Shown: positions 44,505 through 54,720, counted from the first letter of the stretch. The stretch: 64,000 nucleotides of DNA from an uncultured Eubacterium sp. (GCA_947089855.1 CAMUML010000001.1:1-64000); one strand, 5' to 3'. Program-made: numbers and translations. Notes: generated by a model not told the origin, from the letters alone.

Positions 44505-45800
44505 ATGGAACAGTATTATGTGATTAAGGGTGGAATCCCGCTGGTAGGGGAAGTAGAAATAGGAGGAGCCAAAAATGCGGCGCTGGCAATTCTGGCGGCG
44601 GCAATTATGACAGATGAGACGGTTACAATTGATAACCTCCCTAATGTGCGGGACATCAATGTACTGTTGGATGCTATGGCGGAAATCGGGGCAAAGGTTG
44701 ACCGCATAGACGGACACACGGTAAAGATCAATGGCTCTTTTATCCAGGAGCTATGCGTAGAATATGAATATATTAAAAAAATACGTGCATCTTACTACCT
44801 GTTGGGCGCGCTGCTGGGCAAATACAGGCATGCAGAAGTAGCGCTGCCAGGCGGCTGCGATATAGGCAGCAGGCCGATTGACCTGCATTTAAAAGGCTTC
44901 CGTGCCTTGGGGGCAGACGTGCGGATCCAGCATGGGCTGATCGTTGCACAGGCAGACCGCTTAACAGGCACCCATATTTATCTCGATAAGGTATCGGTTG
45001 GCGCTACGATTAATATTATGATGGCAGCGGCTATGGCAAATGGCAAGACGATCATTGAAAATGCCGCAAAGGAACCGCATGTAGTCGATGTTGCCAACTT
45101 TTTGAACAGCATGGGGGCCAATATCCGCGGTGCCGGTACGGATGTAATCCGGATTGTCGGTGTCAGCCGCCTCCATGCAACGGAATATTCCATTATCCCT
45201 GACCAGATTGAAGCTGGCACGTTTATGTTTGCAGCTGCGGCCACAAAAGGCGATGTGACTGTAAAAAATGTAATTCCAAAACATCTAGAAGCAACCTCGG
45301 CAAAATTAATTGAGATTGGCTGTGAAGTAGAAGAACTGGACGATGCCGTAAGGGTTGTTTCTTCCAAGCCGATGCGCCATACCCAAGTAACGACGCTGGC
45401 ATATCCAGGGTTTCCAACGGATATGCAGCCGCAGATGTCCGTCCTGCTTGGTATAGCCCAGGGCACAAGCACTGTGACCGAAAGCATATTTGAAAACCGC
45501 TTCCGCTACGTAGATGAACTGACGCGGATGGGGGCTAATATCAAGGTGGAGAGCAGCATTGCAATTATTAACGGCGTTCCTAATTATATGGGCGCCAGGG
45601 TCAGTGCGCCAGATTTAAGGGCTGGTGCGGCGCTTGTGATCGCCGGTTTGTCGGCAGAGGGGATTACTGTTGTAGACAATATACAGTATATTGAGCGTGG
45701 ATACGAGGATTTTGAATATAAACTGGCGGAATTAGGGGCGCAGATTGAAAAAGTAAGCTCTGAGAAAGAAATCCAAAAGTTTAAGTTAAAAGTAAGTTAG
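44505..45800 (+). CDS. murA: UDP-N-acetylglucosamine 1-carboxyvinyltransferase
   Basis: 431 residues. It makes the first committed peptidoglycan intermediate from UDP-GlcNAc and PEP. YVIKGGIPLVGEVEIGGAKN is the UDP-GlcNAc-binding start, and ALPGGCDIGSRPIDLHLKGF carries the active-site loop with the reactive Cys retained, which predicts fosfomycin sensitivity of the usual type. TLAYPGFPTDMQPQM also matches the family. The frame opens at 44391, but GAGGTG at 44494-44499 before ATG 44505 gives the standard N terminus. Confidence 0.96.
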   Translation: MEQYYVIKGGIPLVGEVEIGGAKNAALAILAAAIMTDETVTIDNLPNVRDINVLLDAMAEIGAKVDRIDGHTVKINGSFIQELCVEYEYIKKIRASYYLLGALLGKYRHAEVALPGGCDIGSRPIDLHLKGFRALGADVRIQHGLIVAQADRLTGTHIYLDKVSVGATINIMMAAAMANGKTIIENAAKEPHVVDVANFLNSMGANIRGAGTDVIRIVGVSRLHATEYSIIPDQIEAGTFMFAAAATKGDVTVKNVIPKHLEATSAKLIEIGCEVEELDDAVRVVSSKPMRHTQVTTLAYPGFPTDMQPQMSVLLGIAQGTSTVTESIFENRFRYVDELTRMGANIKVESSIAIINGVPNYMGARVSAPDLRAGAALVIAGLSAEGITVVDNIQYIERGYEDFEYKLAELGAQIEKVSSEKEIQKFKLKVS

Positions 45801-45811
45801 AGGAAGATAGT

Positions 45812-45840
45812 GGGCTGCCAAGGGTGTGGCAGCTCTTTTT
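45812..45840 (+). terminator. murA terminator
   Basis: GGGCTGCCA (45812-45820) pairs with TGGCAGCTC (45827-45835), followed by TTTTT. Confidence 0.85.
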
Positions 45841-45849
45841 GTATGTAAA

Positions 45850-45953
45850 TTATACTGCACACCAGTTAAATTTACAGTATGACCTGACTGCAGACCGCCA
45901 TTCAGGCACTTTCTTGGTTAACATTACTGTACATTCTGGCGGTTTGCAGTATA
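45850..45953 (-). repeat. 105-bp dispersed structured repeat, copy 2 (inverted)
   Basis: Inverse complement of copies 1 and 3, with a few substitutions. It lies between the murA terminator and the metK promoter region, and forms an inverted pair with copy 3 around the riboswitch. Confidence 0.88.
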
Positions 45954-46007
45954 GATTATAATAATTCACCGCCCAAATACAGCGGAAAAAAATGTCAAGT
46001 TTTGCCA

Positions 46008-46036
46008 TTGACATTTCCTAACACATAGTGTATGGT
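46008..46036 (+). promoter_or_regulatory. metK promoter
   Basis: TTGACA (46008-46013), 17 bases, TATGGT (46031-46036), about 45 bases upstream of the riboswitch. Confidence 0.65.
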
Positions 46037-46081
46037 AGATTTAAGTTAGATTTGAGAATTCAAAAATTGCATACGATTTTT

Positions 46082-46186
46082 CTCTTATTCAGAGTGATGG
46101 AGATACATAGGATCTGTGAAGTCACGGCAACCCCCTGCTTAATGCATGGAAGGTGCCAGCCTGAGCGAGTGATCGAACAATAAGAG
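46082..46186 (+). ncRNA. SAM-I type riboswitch (S-box)
   Basis: The outer stem is CTCTTATT (46082-46089) with AATAAGAG (46179-46186). Inside are AGAGTGATGGAG, GTCACGGCAACC and GGAAGGTGCCAGCCTGAGCGA, the conserved S-box segments. It lies upstream of metK, with a terminator hairpin just after. High SAM is expected to favour termination. Confidence 0.9.
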
Positions 46187-46210
46187 GATTTGATTATTTA
46201 ACCGAGGTGT

Positions 46211-46241
46211 CAGGTCCGCTTTTTGAGCGTACCTGTTTTTT
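46211..46241 (+). terminator. Riboswitch expression-platform terminator
   Basis: CAGGT (46211-46215) with ACCTG (46231-46235), plus an inner GCT/AGC pair, then a U tract to 46241. Confidence 0.8.
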
Positions 46242-46284
46242 ATTGCATATTTATTTGTGCAAGAAAAGCAAAGGCACGGACAAA

Positions 46285-46388
46285 TTATACTGCAAACCGC
46301 CAGAATGTACAGTAACGTAACCAAGAAAGTGCCTGGCTGGCGGTCTGCAGTCAGGTTATACTGTAAATTTAACTGGTGCGCAGTATAA
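46285..46388 (+). repeat. 105-bp dispersed structured repeat, copy 3
   Basis: Begins TTATACTGCAAACCGCCAG and ends GGTGCGCAGTATAA. It sits between the riboswitch terminator and metK, so read-through transcripts carry it in their leader, 22 bases before the start codon. Confidence 0.88.
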
Positions 46389-46410
46389 ATCAATCATGAA
46401 AGGAAAAAGT

Positions 46411-47598
46411 ATGGAAAAGTTATTATTTACCTCGGAATCAGTAACAGAAGGGCATCCGGACAAAGTATGCGATGCGGTATCCGATGCGGTTTTGGATGCA
46501 TGTATGGAACAGGATCCAATGAGCCGCGTAGCCTGCGAGACGGCATGCTGTACAGGGTTTGTTTTGGTAACCGGTGAAATTACAACGAAAGCGCAGCTTG
46601 ATATACCGGCTATTGTAAGGAAAACCGTTAACGAAATTGGCTATAACGATGCTAAAACGGGGTTTGACTGCAATACCTGTGCTGTTTTTTCGGCAATTGA
46701 CCGCCAGTCTACTGATATTGCAATGGGTGTAGATAAGGCGTTAGAAGCAAAAGAAAATAAAATGACTGATGAGGAGCTGGAGGCAATCGGAGCCGGGGAT
46801 CAGGGGATGATGTTTGGCTATGCAACCAACGAAACGGAAAGCTATATGCCATATCCGATTTCTTTGGCACATAAGCTGGCGCTGCAGCTTACCAAAGTGC
46901 GTAAAGATGGTACGCTGCCGTATTTAAGGCCGGACGGAAAGACACAGGTATCGGTAGAATATGATGAAACCGGCAAGCCGAAAAGGCTGGAGGCAGTCGT
47001 TTTGTCCACGCAGCACGACGATAACGTATCCCAGGAACAGATCCATACGGATATTAAGGAGCATGTATTTGACCAGGTAATTCCAAAAGGGATGGTGGAT
47101 GCCGATACAAAATTTTTTATCAATCCAACGGGACGGTTTGTCATCGGCGGGCCACAGGGGGATGCGGGCCTGACGGGGCGTAAGATTATTGTGGATACAT
47201 ATGGCGGTTATGCGCGCCACGGCGGCGGGGCTTTCTCGGGGAAGGACTGCACAAAGGTAGACCGCAGCGCAGCCTATGCGGCACGCTATGTTGCGAAAAA
47301 CATCGTAGCTGCCGGCTTGGCTGAAAAGTGTGAGATCCAGCTGTCGTATGCGATCGGTGTAGCACAGCCGACTTCCGTTATGGTGGATACATTTGGAACC
47401 GGTAAAGTGTCAAATGATAAACTGGTAGAGATTGTCCGCACGAACTTTGACCTGCGCCCAGCCGGGATTATTAAAATGCTTGGCTTAAGGCGCCCGATTT
47501 ACCGTCAAACGGCTGCGTACGGCCATTTTGGACGTGACGACCTAAACCTGCCTTGGGAAGCATTAGATAAAGTGGATGTGCTGAAGAAATACTTATAA
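46411..47598 (+). CDS. metK: S-adenosylmethionine synthetase
   Basis: 395 residues. It makes SAM from methionine and [23 protein letters not shown] is the ATP-site start; [20 protein letters not shown] and [20 protein letters not shown] (the K-binding P-loop region) are family hallmarks. The frame begins at 46396, but AAAGGAAAAAGT directly before ATG 46411 supports the later start. It is controlled by the SAM riboswitch and is monocistronic. Confidence 0.97.
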   Translation: MEKLLFTSESVTEGHPDKVCDAVSDAVLDACMEQDPMSRVACETACCTGFVLVTGEITTKAQLDIPAIVRKTVNEIGYNDAKTGFDCNTCAVFSAIDRQSTDIAMGVDKALEAKENKMTDEELEAIGAGDQGMMFGYATNETESYMPYPISLAHKLALQLTKVRKDGTLPYLRPDGKTQVSVEYDETGKPKRLEAVVLSTQHDDNVSQEQIHTDIKEHVFDQVIPKGMVDADTKFFINPTGRFVIGGPQGDAGLTGRKIIVDTYGGYARHGGGAFSGKDCTKVDRSAAYAARYVAKNIVAAGLAEKCEIQLSYAIGVAQPTSVMVDTFGTGKVSNDKLVEIVRTNFDLRPAGIIKMLGLRRPIYRQTAAYGHFGRDDLNLPWEALDKVDVLKKYL

Positions 47599-47704
47599 GT
47601 ATCCAATTTAGAAAAAATTTAGAATCTTTTCTGTGAAAATTTATGTGAAGTGTTGGATTACGTGATATAATAATCCGTAAGACGAAACATGGTTGTGCAG
47701 ATGG

Positions 47705-47740
47705 AACCGCAGCGTATGTTACATGCCGCTGCGGTTTTTT
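47705..47740 (+). terminator. metK terminator
   Basis: AACCGCAGCG (47705-47714) pairs with CGCTGCGGTT (47727-47736), followed by TTTT. Confidence 0.9.
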
Positions 47741-47789
47741 GTTCTAATTTTCATATTTACTGTACTCCGTAGAAAATCCGCCTTGCAAA

Positions 47790-47817
47790 TTGACAAAATA
47801 TTCAGCACGTATACAAT
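47790..47817 (+). promoter_or_regulatory. Promoter of the two-component operon
   Basis: TTGACA (47790-47795), 16 bases, TACAAT (47812-47817), about 58 bases before the kinase start. Confidence 0.6.
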
Positions 47818-47875
47818 CAATGACAAACAGTTGTATTGTTGCTTGTAGTTTTTTATTAAGACAGGAGCTGGAACA

Positions 47876-49024
47876 ATGAAGTTAAGCACAAAGCTGATAA
47901 TTTCTTTTTTTCTGATCGTTTTTATACCGATCCTGCTTGCGGTATTTGCCTTTTTTATTATTCGATTGATCCAGGTAAATGCAGTTGCACAACAAGACGG
48001 GATTGATATTGGGACGCTTGCGTACCAGATAGACTACCCACAGATGAAAGCGCTGGTCGGCGATATGGCGTTGTGTATTATTTTTATCCTTATTGTAACG
48101 GGCCTTGCGATTACGGCATGGATTTATCATGGCATTGTATCGCCGATACGCAGGCTGGATGAAGCAGCGCAAAATATCAAAGAAGGCAACCTGGATTTTA
48201 CAGTAGAAGTAGAAAGCAACGACGAGATGGGCGGGCTGTGCCAAAATTTTGAAGATATGCGCAAAAGGCTGAAGGAATCTGCCGAAGAAAAGGTGCAGGC
48301 AGAAAAAGAAAACCGGATCCTTATCAGCAATATTTCGCATGATTTAAAAACGCCGATTACCGCGATTAAGGGTTATGTGGAAGGAATATTGGACGGCGTG
48401 GCGGATACGCCGGAAAAGATGGATAAATATATCCGGACGATTTACAGTAAAGCAATCGATATGGACCGGCTTATCAATGAGCTGACTTTGTATTCTAAGA
48501 TCGATACCAACCGTATCCCATATAACTTTAATAAAATCAACGCTGCGGATTATTTTAACGACTGTGTGGAAGAAATCGGGCTGGAGCTGGAAGCACAGCA
48601 TATCGGGCTGTCGTATTTTAACTATGCTGGGGATGATGTAATGATCATTGCCGACCCAGAGCAGCTAAAGCGGGTGATTGATAATATTATCGGGAATTCT
48701 GTAAAATATATGGATAAAGAACATGGGTTGATCAATATTAGAATTAAAGATGTGGGCGATTTTATCCAGGTGGAAATCGAAGACAATGGAAAAGGGATTG
48801 CGCAGAAAGACCTGCCGTTTATTTTTGACCGGTTTTACCGTGCAGATGCGTCCAGAAATTCAGCGACTGGAGGCAGCGGCATTGGTTTATCAATTGTCCA
48901 AAAGATTATCGAAGACCACGGAGGGAAAATATGGGCGACCAGCAAAGAATATACTGGCACGATTATGTACTTTGTGATCCGCAAATATCAAGAGGTACCA
49001 GTGAAACAGGAGGTAGCCAATTGA
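47876..49024 (+). CDS. Sensor histidine kinase (HAMP, VanS/PhoR-like)
   Basis: 382 residues. Two membrane helices (residues 8-30 and 65-85) flank a short extracellular loop of about 35 residues. A HAMP segment follows (IVSPIRRLDEAAQNIKEGNL), then the phosphoacceptor motif ISNISHDLKTPITAIKGYVE and an HATPase domain with N box DNIIGNSVKYMD, G1 VEIEDNGKGI and G2 GGSGIGLSIVQKI. The small outer loop suggests sensing within the membrane or of a peptide or lipid (inference). It lies 54 bases before the response regulator. Confidence 0.93.
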   Translation: MKLSTKLIISFFLIVFIPILLAVFAFFIIRLIQVNAVAQQDGIDIGTLAYQIDYPQMKALVGDMALCIIFILIVTGLAITAWIYHGIVSPIRRLDEAAQNIKEGNLDFTVEVESNDEMGGLCQNFEDMRKRLKESAEEKVQAEKENRILISNISHDLKTPITAIKGYVEGILDGVADTPEKMDKYIRTIYSKAIDMDRLINELTLYSKIDTNRIPYNFNKINAADYFNDCVEEIGLELEAQHIGLSYFNYAGDDVMIIADPEQLKRVIDNIIGNSVKYMDKEHGLINIRIKDVGDFIQVEIEDNGKGIAQKDLPFIFDRFYRADASRNSATGGSGIGLSIVQKIIEDHGGKIWATSKEYTGTIMYFVIRKYQEVPVKQEVAN

Positions 49025-49078
49025 CCAGAAGCCAGGACATGGGGCCGTTTTTGATCAAAAATAGCAGGAGGGTTTTAC

Positions 49079-49768
49079 ATGAGCAGGATTTTAATTATTG
49101 AAGACGAGATGACGATTGCGGAATTGGAAAAAGATTATCTGGAGCTGAGTGGTTTTAAAGTAGAAATTGAAACAAATGGGGAACAGGGGCTGAAAAAAGT
49201 ATTGGAAGAAGATTATAATATGGTTATTTTGGATTTGATGCTCCCTGGCATGGACGGCTTTGAGGTGTGCAGGCAAATCCGTGAACATAAAAACCTGCCT
49301 ATTTTAATGGTTTCTGCGAAAAAAGATGATATTGATAAAATCCGCGGGCTGGGGCTGGGTGCAGACGACTATGTAACAAAGCCGTTTTCCCCAAGTGAAC
49401 TGGTAGCCAGGGTAAAAGCGCACCTGGCCAGGTATGAACGGCTTATCGGCAGTGGCATCCCACAAAACGATATTGTGGAAATCCGCGGTATCCGTATCGA
49501 TAAGACCGCAAGGCGTGTCTGGATCCATGAAGAAGAAAAGCAGTTTACGACAAAAGAATTTGACCTGCTTGTATTTCTGGCGCAAAATCCAAACCGTGTC
49601 TTTACAAAAGAGGAATTATTTAAGGAAATATGGGATATGGAATCCGTAGGCGATATTGCAACTGTTACTGTGCATATTAAAAAGATCCGGGAAAAAATTG
49701 AAATTAATACGGCAAAGCCGCAGTATATAGAGACGATCTGGGGTGTAGGGTACCGGTTTAAAATGTAA
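49079..49768 (+). CDS. OmpR/PhoB-family response regulator
   Basis: 229 residues. The receiver domain has acidic residues E8/D9, phosphoacceptor Asp52 (VILDLMLPGMDGF) and SAKK. A winged-helix DNA-binding domain (KQFTTKEFDLLVFLAQN and EIWDMESVGDIATVTVHIKK) completes it. AGCAGGAGGGTTTTAC precedes the start. It is the cognate partner of the upstream kinase; its target genes are unknown. The next gene follows within 40 bases and may be co-transcribed. Confidence 0.95.
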   Translation: MSRILIIEDEMTIAELEKDYLELSGFKVEIETNGEQGLKKVLEEDYNMVILDLMLPGMDGFEVCRQIREHKNLPILMVSAKKDDIDKIRGLGLGADDYVTKPFSPSELVARVKAHLARYERLIGSGIPQNDIVEIRGIRIDKTARRVWIHEEEKQFTTKEFDLLVFLAQNPNRVFTKEELFKEIWDMESVGDIATVTVHIKKIREKIEINTAKPQYIETIWGVGYRFKM

Positions 49769-49804
49769 GGGACTCTGCAAATCCAAGGAAGGAGGTGGGC
49801 AGGG

Positions 49805-50518
49805 ATGGCTTTTGTTCCATTTCAAATACTGTATGAAGACGCAAATATCCTTGTCTGTGTCAAACCGGCAGGCATAGCGGCGGAAACGAAAAAAGCTGGG
49901 CAACAGGATATGGCCAGCCTACTGCGCAATTACCGGCACAGCAAGGGCGAAGAGCCTTATATTGGGCTTGTACACAGGCTGGACCAGCCGGTTGAGGGCA
50001 TTATGGCATTTGGAAAAAATACGCAATGTACTGCGGCATTGTGCAGGCAGCTAACACAGGGGGCGTTTTTAAAAATATACCTTGCAGCCGCAGAAGGAAC
50101 ACTGCCTGCAGATAAAGGGTGCATGCTGGATTATCTTAAAAAAGACGGGCGCACCAACACTACCATCGTATCTCATCCAGGCGACCCAAAGGCAAAAAAA
50201 GCAAAACTACGCTATGAAGTACTGAAAACAGACACGAAAACCCACCCAGTGCAAAGCCTTGTAAAGATACAGCTTTTGACCGGGCGGCACCACCAGATAC
50301 GTGTGCAGATGGCCAGCCGGGGCGCCCCGCTTGTAGGGGATGCCAAATATGGAAGGAAACCGGCGTCTAATACAAGCGATAGCGGGCTGGGGCTATGTGC
50401 CTGTGTGCTGGAATTTAAGCATCCATTTTCCAAAGAAGATATGAGGTTTCAAATCGTGCCGTCACAGGCAATATTCAAAAAATACCAGATCAACTGGGGC
50501 GGGTTGGAAAATACTTAG
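49805..50518 (+). CDS. RluA-family pseudouridine synthase
   Basis: 237 residues. It isomerises uridine in structured RNA. The catalytic motif is GLVHRLDQPVEGIMAFGKN, with the aspartate in HRLDQP. LLTGRHHQIRVQMASRGAP and GDAKYGRK are also conserved. There is no N-terminal S4 domain, so it is a short member, and the target site cannot be assigned. GGAGGTGGGC lies before the ATG at 49805. Confidence 0.92.
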   Translation: MAFVPFQILYEDANILVCVKPAGIAAETKKAGQQDMASLLRNYRHSKGEEPYIGLVHRLDQPVEGIMAFGKNTQCTAALCRQLTQGAFLKIYLAAAEGTLPADKGCMLDYLKKDGRTNTTIVSHPGDPKAKKAKLRYEVLKTDTKTHPVQSLVKIQLLTGRHHQIRVQMASRGAPLVGDAKYGRKPASNTSDSGLGLCACVLEFKHPFSKEDMRFQIVPSQAIFKKYQINWGGLENT

Positions 50519-50592
50519 GGACTGTCTAAAAATGGAAGTGCCAACGGCCGTTTTTCATACATATTTAGACAAAAACCACACATACTTTTTCT

Positions 50593-51648
50593 ATGAAATG
50601 GTATGAAAATGACAATATAAAAAAAGCAATATTATTTATAGGGGTTACGATAACAGTATATCTTAGTATGAGATATGTCTTTCCTGTCGTAGTTCCTTTT
50701 TTATTAGGCATGTTGCTGGCAGCAGTGCTGAATCCGGCAGTTGAATGGATTGTTAAGAAAACAGGCAGGGGACGGAGTGTAATCTCAATGTTTGTAGTTA
50801 TTGCAGTGCTGGCGGTAGCTGGAACACTGTGTTTTTTTGCATGCCGTGCAGCCTGTCTGCAGCTGGCACAGCTTGCAAAAAATATGGATTCCATTGAAGT
50901 GGGCCTCCGTGACCTATGGTGCGGTTGCTGTGCAAAGATTGAACGTGGGTTTGGCGTGCAGTTAGGGGAAGCCGAACAACTATTTGCTAAGATGCAAAGA
51001 TCTGTCCAGTCGCGGTTTCAAAACACTACGCTGCCTTACCTTCTGAAAAATTCCGTTTCGTATGCAAAAGCCATTTTTTCGCTTATGGGCGTAGGGTTGA
51101 TCGCTGTGATTTCTGGTATGCTGCTATTAACTGATTATCCGCAAATCCTCCAGACAGCCAAAGCATCCAAAATTGGGATGTTGGCTATACAGGTAAAAGA
51201 ACATGCAAAAGAGGCTGGCGGCACGTATCTAAAAGCACAATTTTTGATCTTATTGGTGATCAGCCTGATTTGTGTGGCAGGCCTGTTTATAACGGGCAAC
51301 CCCTATGCGCTGCTGGCCGGAATGGGGATTGGCTTATGTGATGCACTGCCTTTTATCGGGACAGGCACAATCTTTGTCCCGTGGATGATCATCGATATTT
51401 TAAATGGCAAATATGTGTTAGCAGCCGTATATGGGGTTTTATATGTCGTCTGCAGCTTTGTGCGCCAGCTGTTAGAACCAAGGCTGATCGGAGGCCGTCT
51501 GGGGTATCCGCCGATCGTAGTACTGATGAGCCTGTATATCGGCATCCATGTGTATGGGGCTGCCGGCGTTTTGCTGGGCCCGGTTTCAGCATTTTTCATT
51601 TATGAACTGTATACGGTTGGGGCGCAATATTTTATTACGGGTGAATGA
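50593..51648 (+). CDS. AI-2E-family membrane permease
   Basis: 351 residues with about seven or eight membrane helices, including VVPFLLGMLLAAVLNPAVEW and the C-terminal GIGLCDALPFIGTGTIFVPW and LIGGRLGYPPIVVLMSLYIG. This is the YdbI/AI-2E transporter family. Substrates in the family vary, and in Clostridia a related protein is sporulation-linked (YtvI). No good RBS is seen at ATG 50593, so an internal start is possible. It follows the pseudouridine synthase by about 75 bases. Confidence 0.8.
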   Translation: MKWYENDNIKKAILFIGVTITVYLSMRYVFPVVVPFLLGMLLAAVLNPAVEWIVKKTGRGRSVISMFVVIAVLAVAGTLCFFACRAACLQLAQLAKNMDSIEVGLRDLWCGCCAKIERGFGVQLGEAEQLFAKMQRSVQSRFQNTTLPYLLKNSVSYAKAIFSLMGVGLIAVISGMLLLTDYPQILQTAKASKIGMLAIQVKEHAKEAGGTYLKAQFLILLVISLICVAGLFITGNPYALLAGMGIGLCDALPFIGTGTIFVPWMIIDILNGKYVLAAVYGVLYVVCSFVRQLLEPRLIGGRLGYPPIVVLMSLYIGIHVYGAAGVLLGPVSAFFIYELYTVGAQYFITGE

Positions 51649-51685
51649 GGTTGGAGAATTTCGCCACAAGCCATCGTACCCAGGC

Positions 51686-51713
51686 TTGAAATATAATTTT
51701 TTTATGATACAAT
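51686..51713 (+). promoter_or_regulatory. proS promoter
   Basis: TTGAAA (51686-51691), 16 bases, TACAAT (51708-51713), 50 bases before proS. No T-box leader is seen in this short gap. Confidence 0.5.
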
Positions 51714-51762
51714 TAGAAAAGCTTACTTCAGGTATCGTAAAATTATTAAAAGGAGAAAGAAA

Positions 51763-53199
51763 ATGGCTAAGGACAAAAAACTGGTGGAATCCATTACAAG
51801 CATGCAAGAAGATTTCGCACAATGGTATACAGACGTGGTCAAAAAGGCAGAACTGATCGATTATGCTTCCGTCAAAGGGTGTATGGTGATTAAGCCTGCG
51901 GGTTATGCGCTGTGGGAAAATATCCAACACGAATTAGACCGCCGTTTTAAAGCAACCGGCGTGCAGAATGTATATATGCCAATGTTTATACCGGAAAGCC
52001 TGTTAAATAAGGAAAAAGACCATGTGGAAGGCTTTGCGCCGGAAGTGGCCTGGGTGACGCATGGCGGGCAGAATGAACTTCAGGAGAGGCTTTGCGTCAG
52101 GCCGACGTCAGAAACGCTTTTTTGTGATTTTTATAAAAATGATATTCAGTCATACCGGGATCTGCCGAAGGTCTATAACCAATGGTGCTCGGTTGTAAGA
52201 TGGGAAAAAGAGACCAGGCCGTTTCTGCGTTCCAGGGAATTTCTCTGGCAGGAGGGGCATACCGCACATGCTACGGCGCAGGAAGCGCAGGAACGTACAG
52301 AGCAGATGTTGAATGTCTATGCAGATTTTTGTGAAGAAGTGCTTGCGATCCCAGTTATCCGCGGCCAGAAAACAGAAAAGGAGAAATTTGCCGGAGCGGA
52401 AGCAACCTACACGATTGAAGCGCTGATGCATGACGGCAAGGCGCTCCAGTCAGGAACCAGCCACAATTTTGGCGATGGGTTTGCGAAGGCATTTGGGATC
52501 CAGTATACAGATAAAAACAACCAGCTCCAATATATTTATCAGACGTCTTGGGGGTTAAGTACACGGATCATTGGCGCGATTATTATGGTACATGGGGATG
52601 ATTCCGGATTGGTGCTGCCACCGAAGATTGCGCCAGTGCAGGTAATGGTGGTTCCAATCCAGCAGCAAAAGCCAGGTGTTTTGGAAAAGGCAAAGCAGAT
52701 TTGCAGCAGCTTGGAGGGGAGGTTCCGCGTAAAGGCCGATGATACGGATAAAAGCCCGGGCTGGAAATTTGCAGAGCAGGAAATGCGCGGTATTCCAGTA
52801 CGGATTGAACTGGGCCCGAAGGATCTGGAAAAAGGGCAGTGTGTCCTTGTGCGCCGCGATACGAGGGAGAAATACGAAACTGCGCTGGATGAAGTTGTGG
52901 ACAAACTGGCTGAATTGCTGGATACGGTCCAAAAGGATATGTTTGCACGCGCAAAAGCACACCTGGATTCCCATATTTCAGATGCTGCCGATTATGAAGC
53001 CTTTAAAGAAGCCTTGGATAAAAACCCTGGGTTTATACGCGGTATGTGGTGTGGGGATCAGGCTTGCGAGGACAAGATAAAGGAAGAAACGGCGGCGACA
53101 TCGCGTTGTATGCCGTTTGAACAAACCCGTATTTCGGATGTATGCGTCTGCTGTGGCAGGCCGGCGAAGAAGCTCGTCTTCTGGGGGAAGGCGTATTAA
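51763..53199 (+). CDS. proS: Prolyl-tRNA synthetase, archaeal/eukaryotic-type
   Basis: 478 residues. It charges tRNA-Pro. This is the short class-II form without the bacterial editing insert. Motif 2 is [20 protein letters not shown], motif 3 is [20 protein letters not shown], and [20 protein letters not shown] marks the N terminus. The C-terminal zinc-binding-type tail ([14 protein letters not shown] ... [13 protein letters not shown]) is typical of archaeal-like ProS. AAAAGGAGAAAGAAA precedes ATG 51763. It is a common form in Clostridia. Confidence 0.95.
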   Translation: MAKDKKLVESITSMQEDFAQWYTDVVKKAELIDYASVKGCMVIKPAGYALWENIQHELDRRFKATGVQNVYMPMFIPESLLNKEKDHVEGFAPEVAWVTHGGQNELQERLCVRPTSETLFCDFYKNDIQSYRDLPKVYNQWCSVVRWEKETRPFLRSREFLWQEGHTAHATAQEAQERTEQMLNVYADFCEEVLAIPVIRGQKTEKEKFAGAEATYTIEALMHDGKALQSGTSHNFGDGFAKAFGIQYTDKNNQLQYIYQTSWGLSTRIIGAIIMVHGDDSGLVLPPKIAPVQVMVVPIQQQKPGVLEKAKQICSSLEGRFRVKADDTDKSPGWKFAEQEMRGIPVRIELGPKDLEKGQCVLVRRDTREKYETALDEVVDKLAELLDTVQKDMFARAKAHLDSHISDAADYEAFKEALDKNPGFIRGMWCGDQACEDKIKEETAATSRCMPFEQTRISDVCVCCGRPAKKLVFWGKAY

Positions 53200-53243
53200 T
53201 GGAATAGCAGTATGTATGGAAAGAAAATGAAATCGGACATAAA

Positions 53244-54641
53244 ATGCAGGATCTTAACATTCAAAACAAACAGATACGGCAGATAAACATCTGCCTCCCG
53301 CAAAAAGTAAGTTTTATACTGGACCGGCTGATGCAGCATGGGTACGAAGCATATGCGGTAGGCGGTTGCGTCCGCGACAGCCTGCTTGGGCGGGTGCCGG
53401 GGGATTGGGATATTACAACTTCCGCGCAGCCAGCACAGGTAAAACGGCTGTTTGCCAAGACGGTGGATACTGGGATTGCCCATGGTACGGTAACCGTTAT
53501 GTATGGGCAGGAGGGGTTTGAAGTAACCACGTACCGGATTGACGGAAAATATGAGGACGGCAGGCACCCAAAAGAAGTGTCGTTTACGCGTAGCCTGCTG
53601 GAAGATTTAAAACGCCGTGATTTTACGATCAATGCAATGGCTTATAACAGGCAGGATGGCCTGGTGGATGCATTCTGCGGTATGGATGATTTGGAAAAAG
53701 GTGAAATCCGGTGCGTAGGCAGGCCGATAGACCGCTTCCAGGAGGATGCGTTGCGCCTGCTGCGGGCAGTCCGCTTTGGGGCGCAGCTTGGGTTTAAGAT
53801 CGCAGATGAAACTAGGGAGGCGATCAAAGAAGCGGCACCGGACTTAAGAAGGATCAGCGCGGAGCGGATACAGGCGGAACTGGTCAAACTGGTTGTATCG
53901 CCGCATCCGGAGCGGATTGTGGAGTTATATGAACTTGGAATTACAAAAATAATAATGCCTGAATTTGACCGTATGATGGAAACCGCGCAGAACCATCCCC
54001 ATCATTGCTATAGTGTAGGTGAACATACCGTGTATAGCATGATGTATGTAGAGCCGGATAAAATACTCCGGCTTGCGATGCTGTTCCATGATATTGCAAA
54101 GCCAATCTGCCGTACCACCGATACAGATGGGATTGACCATTTCCACGGACATCCGGCCAAAAGTGCGGAGATGGCAAAGCAGGTTTTCCGACGGCTAAAA
54201 TTTGACCGGGATACAATGAATGCTGTATGTAGGCTCGTAAACTGGCATGATTATAATCCTCCTTTAACAAAAAAAAGTGTCCGCAGGGCAGTCAGGAAAG
54301 TCGGACAGGCGCAGTTCCCGGCAGTTTTTGCCGTAAAGCGGGCAGATATTCTGGCGCAAAGCAGCTACCAACGTGCGGAAAAATTGGCTTATACCGATGC
54401 GTATGAGCAGTTATATCAGGATATAATTGCACAGCGGGATTGCCTAGACTTAAAGCAGCTTGCCGTGTCAGGGCGTGACTTGATCAGCCTGGGCGTACAG
54501 CAGGGCAGGCAGATAGGGGAGATCTTAAACTATCTTTTGGAGATTGTTTTGGAAGAACCGGATAAAAACGAAAAGGTATATTTATTAAATCTAGCAAAAA
54601 GTTATATTTCCGATACTTCAAATGATCAAGCACCACAGTGA
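53244..54641 (+). CDS. cca: CCA tRNA nucleotidyltransferase with HD domain
   Basis: 465 residues. It adds or repairs the 3-prime CCA of tRNA. The nucleotidyltransferase head has the motif GYEAYAVGGCVRDSLLGRVP followed by GDWDITTSAQ, the RRD region is DLKRRDFTINAMAYN, and a C-terminal HD domain includes LAMLFHDIAKP and VNWHDYNPP. The HD domain suggests phosphatase or phosphodiesterase side activity. The RBS is weak (GGA then ATG at 53244), so the start is provisional. Confidence 0.93.
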   Translation: MQDLNIQNKQIRQINICLPQKVSFILDRLMQHGYEAYAVGGCVRDSLLGRVPGDWDITTSAQPAQVKRLFAKTVDTGIAHGTVTVMYGQEGFEVTTYRIDGKYEDGRHPKEVSFTRSLLEDLKRRDFTINAMAYNRQDGLVDAFCGMDDLEKGEIRCVGRPIDRFQEDALRLLRAVRFGAQLGFKIADETREAIKEAAPDLRRISAERIQAELVKLVVSPHPERIVELYELGITKIIMPEFDRMMETAQNHPHHCYSVGEHTVYSMMYVEPDKILRLAMLFHDIAKPICRTTDTDGIDHFHGHPAKSAEMAKQVFRRLKFDRDTMNAVCRLVNWHDYNPPLTKKSVRRAVRKVGQAQFPAVFAVKRADILAQSSYQRAEKLAYTDAYEQLYQDIIAQRDCLDLKQLAVSGRDLISLGVQQGRQIGEILNYLLEIVLEEPDKNEKVYLLNLAKSYISDTSNDQAPQ

Positions 54642-54720
54642 GCTTTTCGGTAAAGCAGCAGGTGGGTGCAGGTTCAGGTGCAGTTCAAAAAACAGGTTCT
54701 GGACGTCATATTCTGGCACT

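Noticed and set aside
51649-51762. T-box leader before proS
   Set aside because: The gap is about 115 bases, too short, and lacks the conserved T-box sequence.
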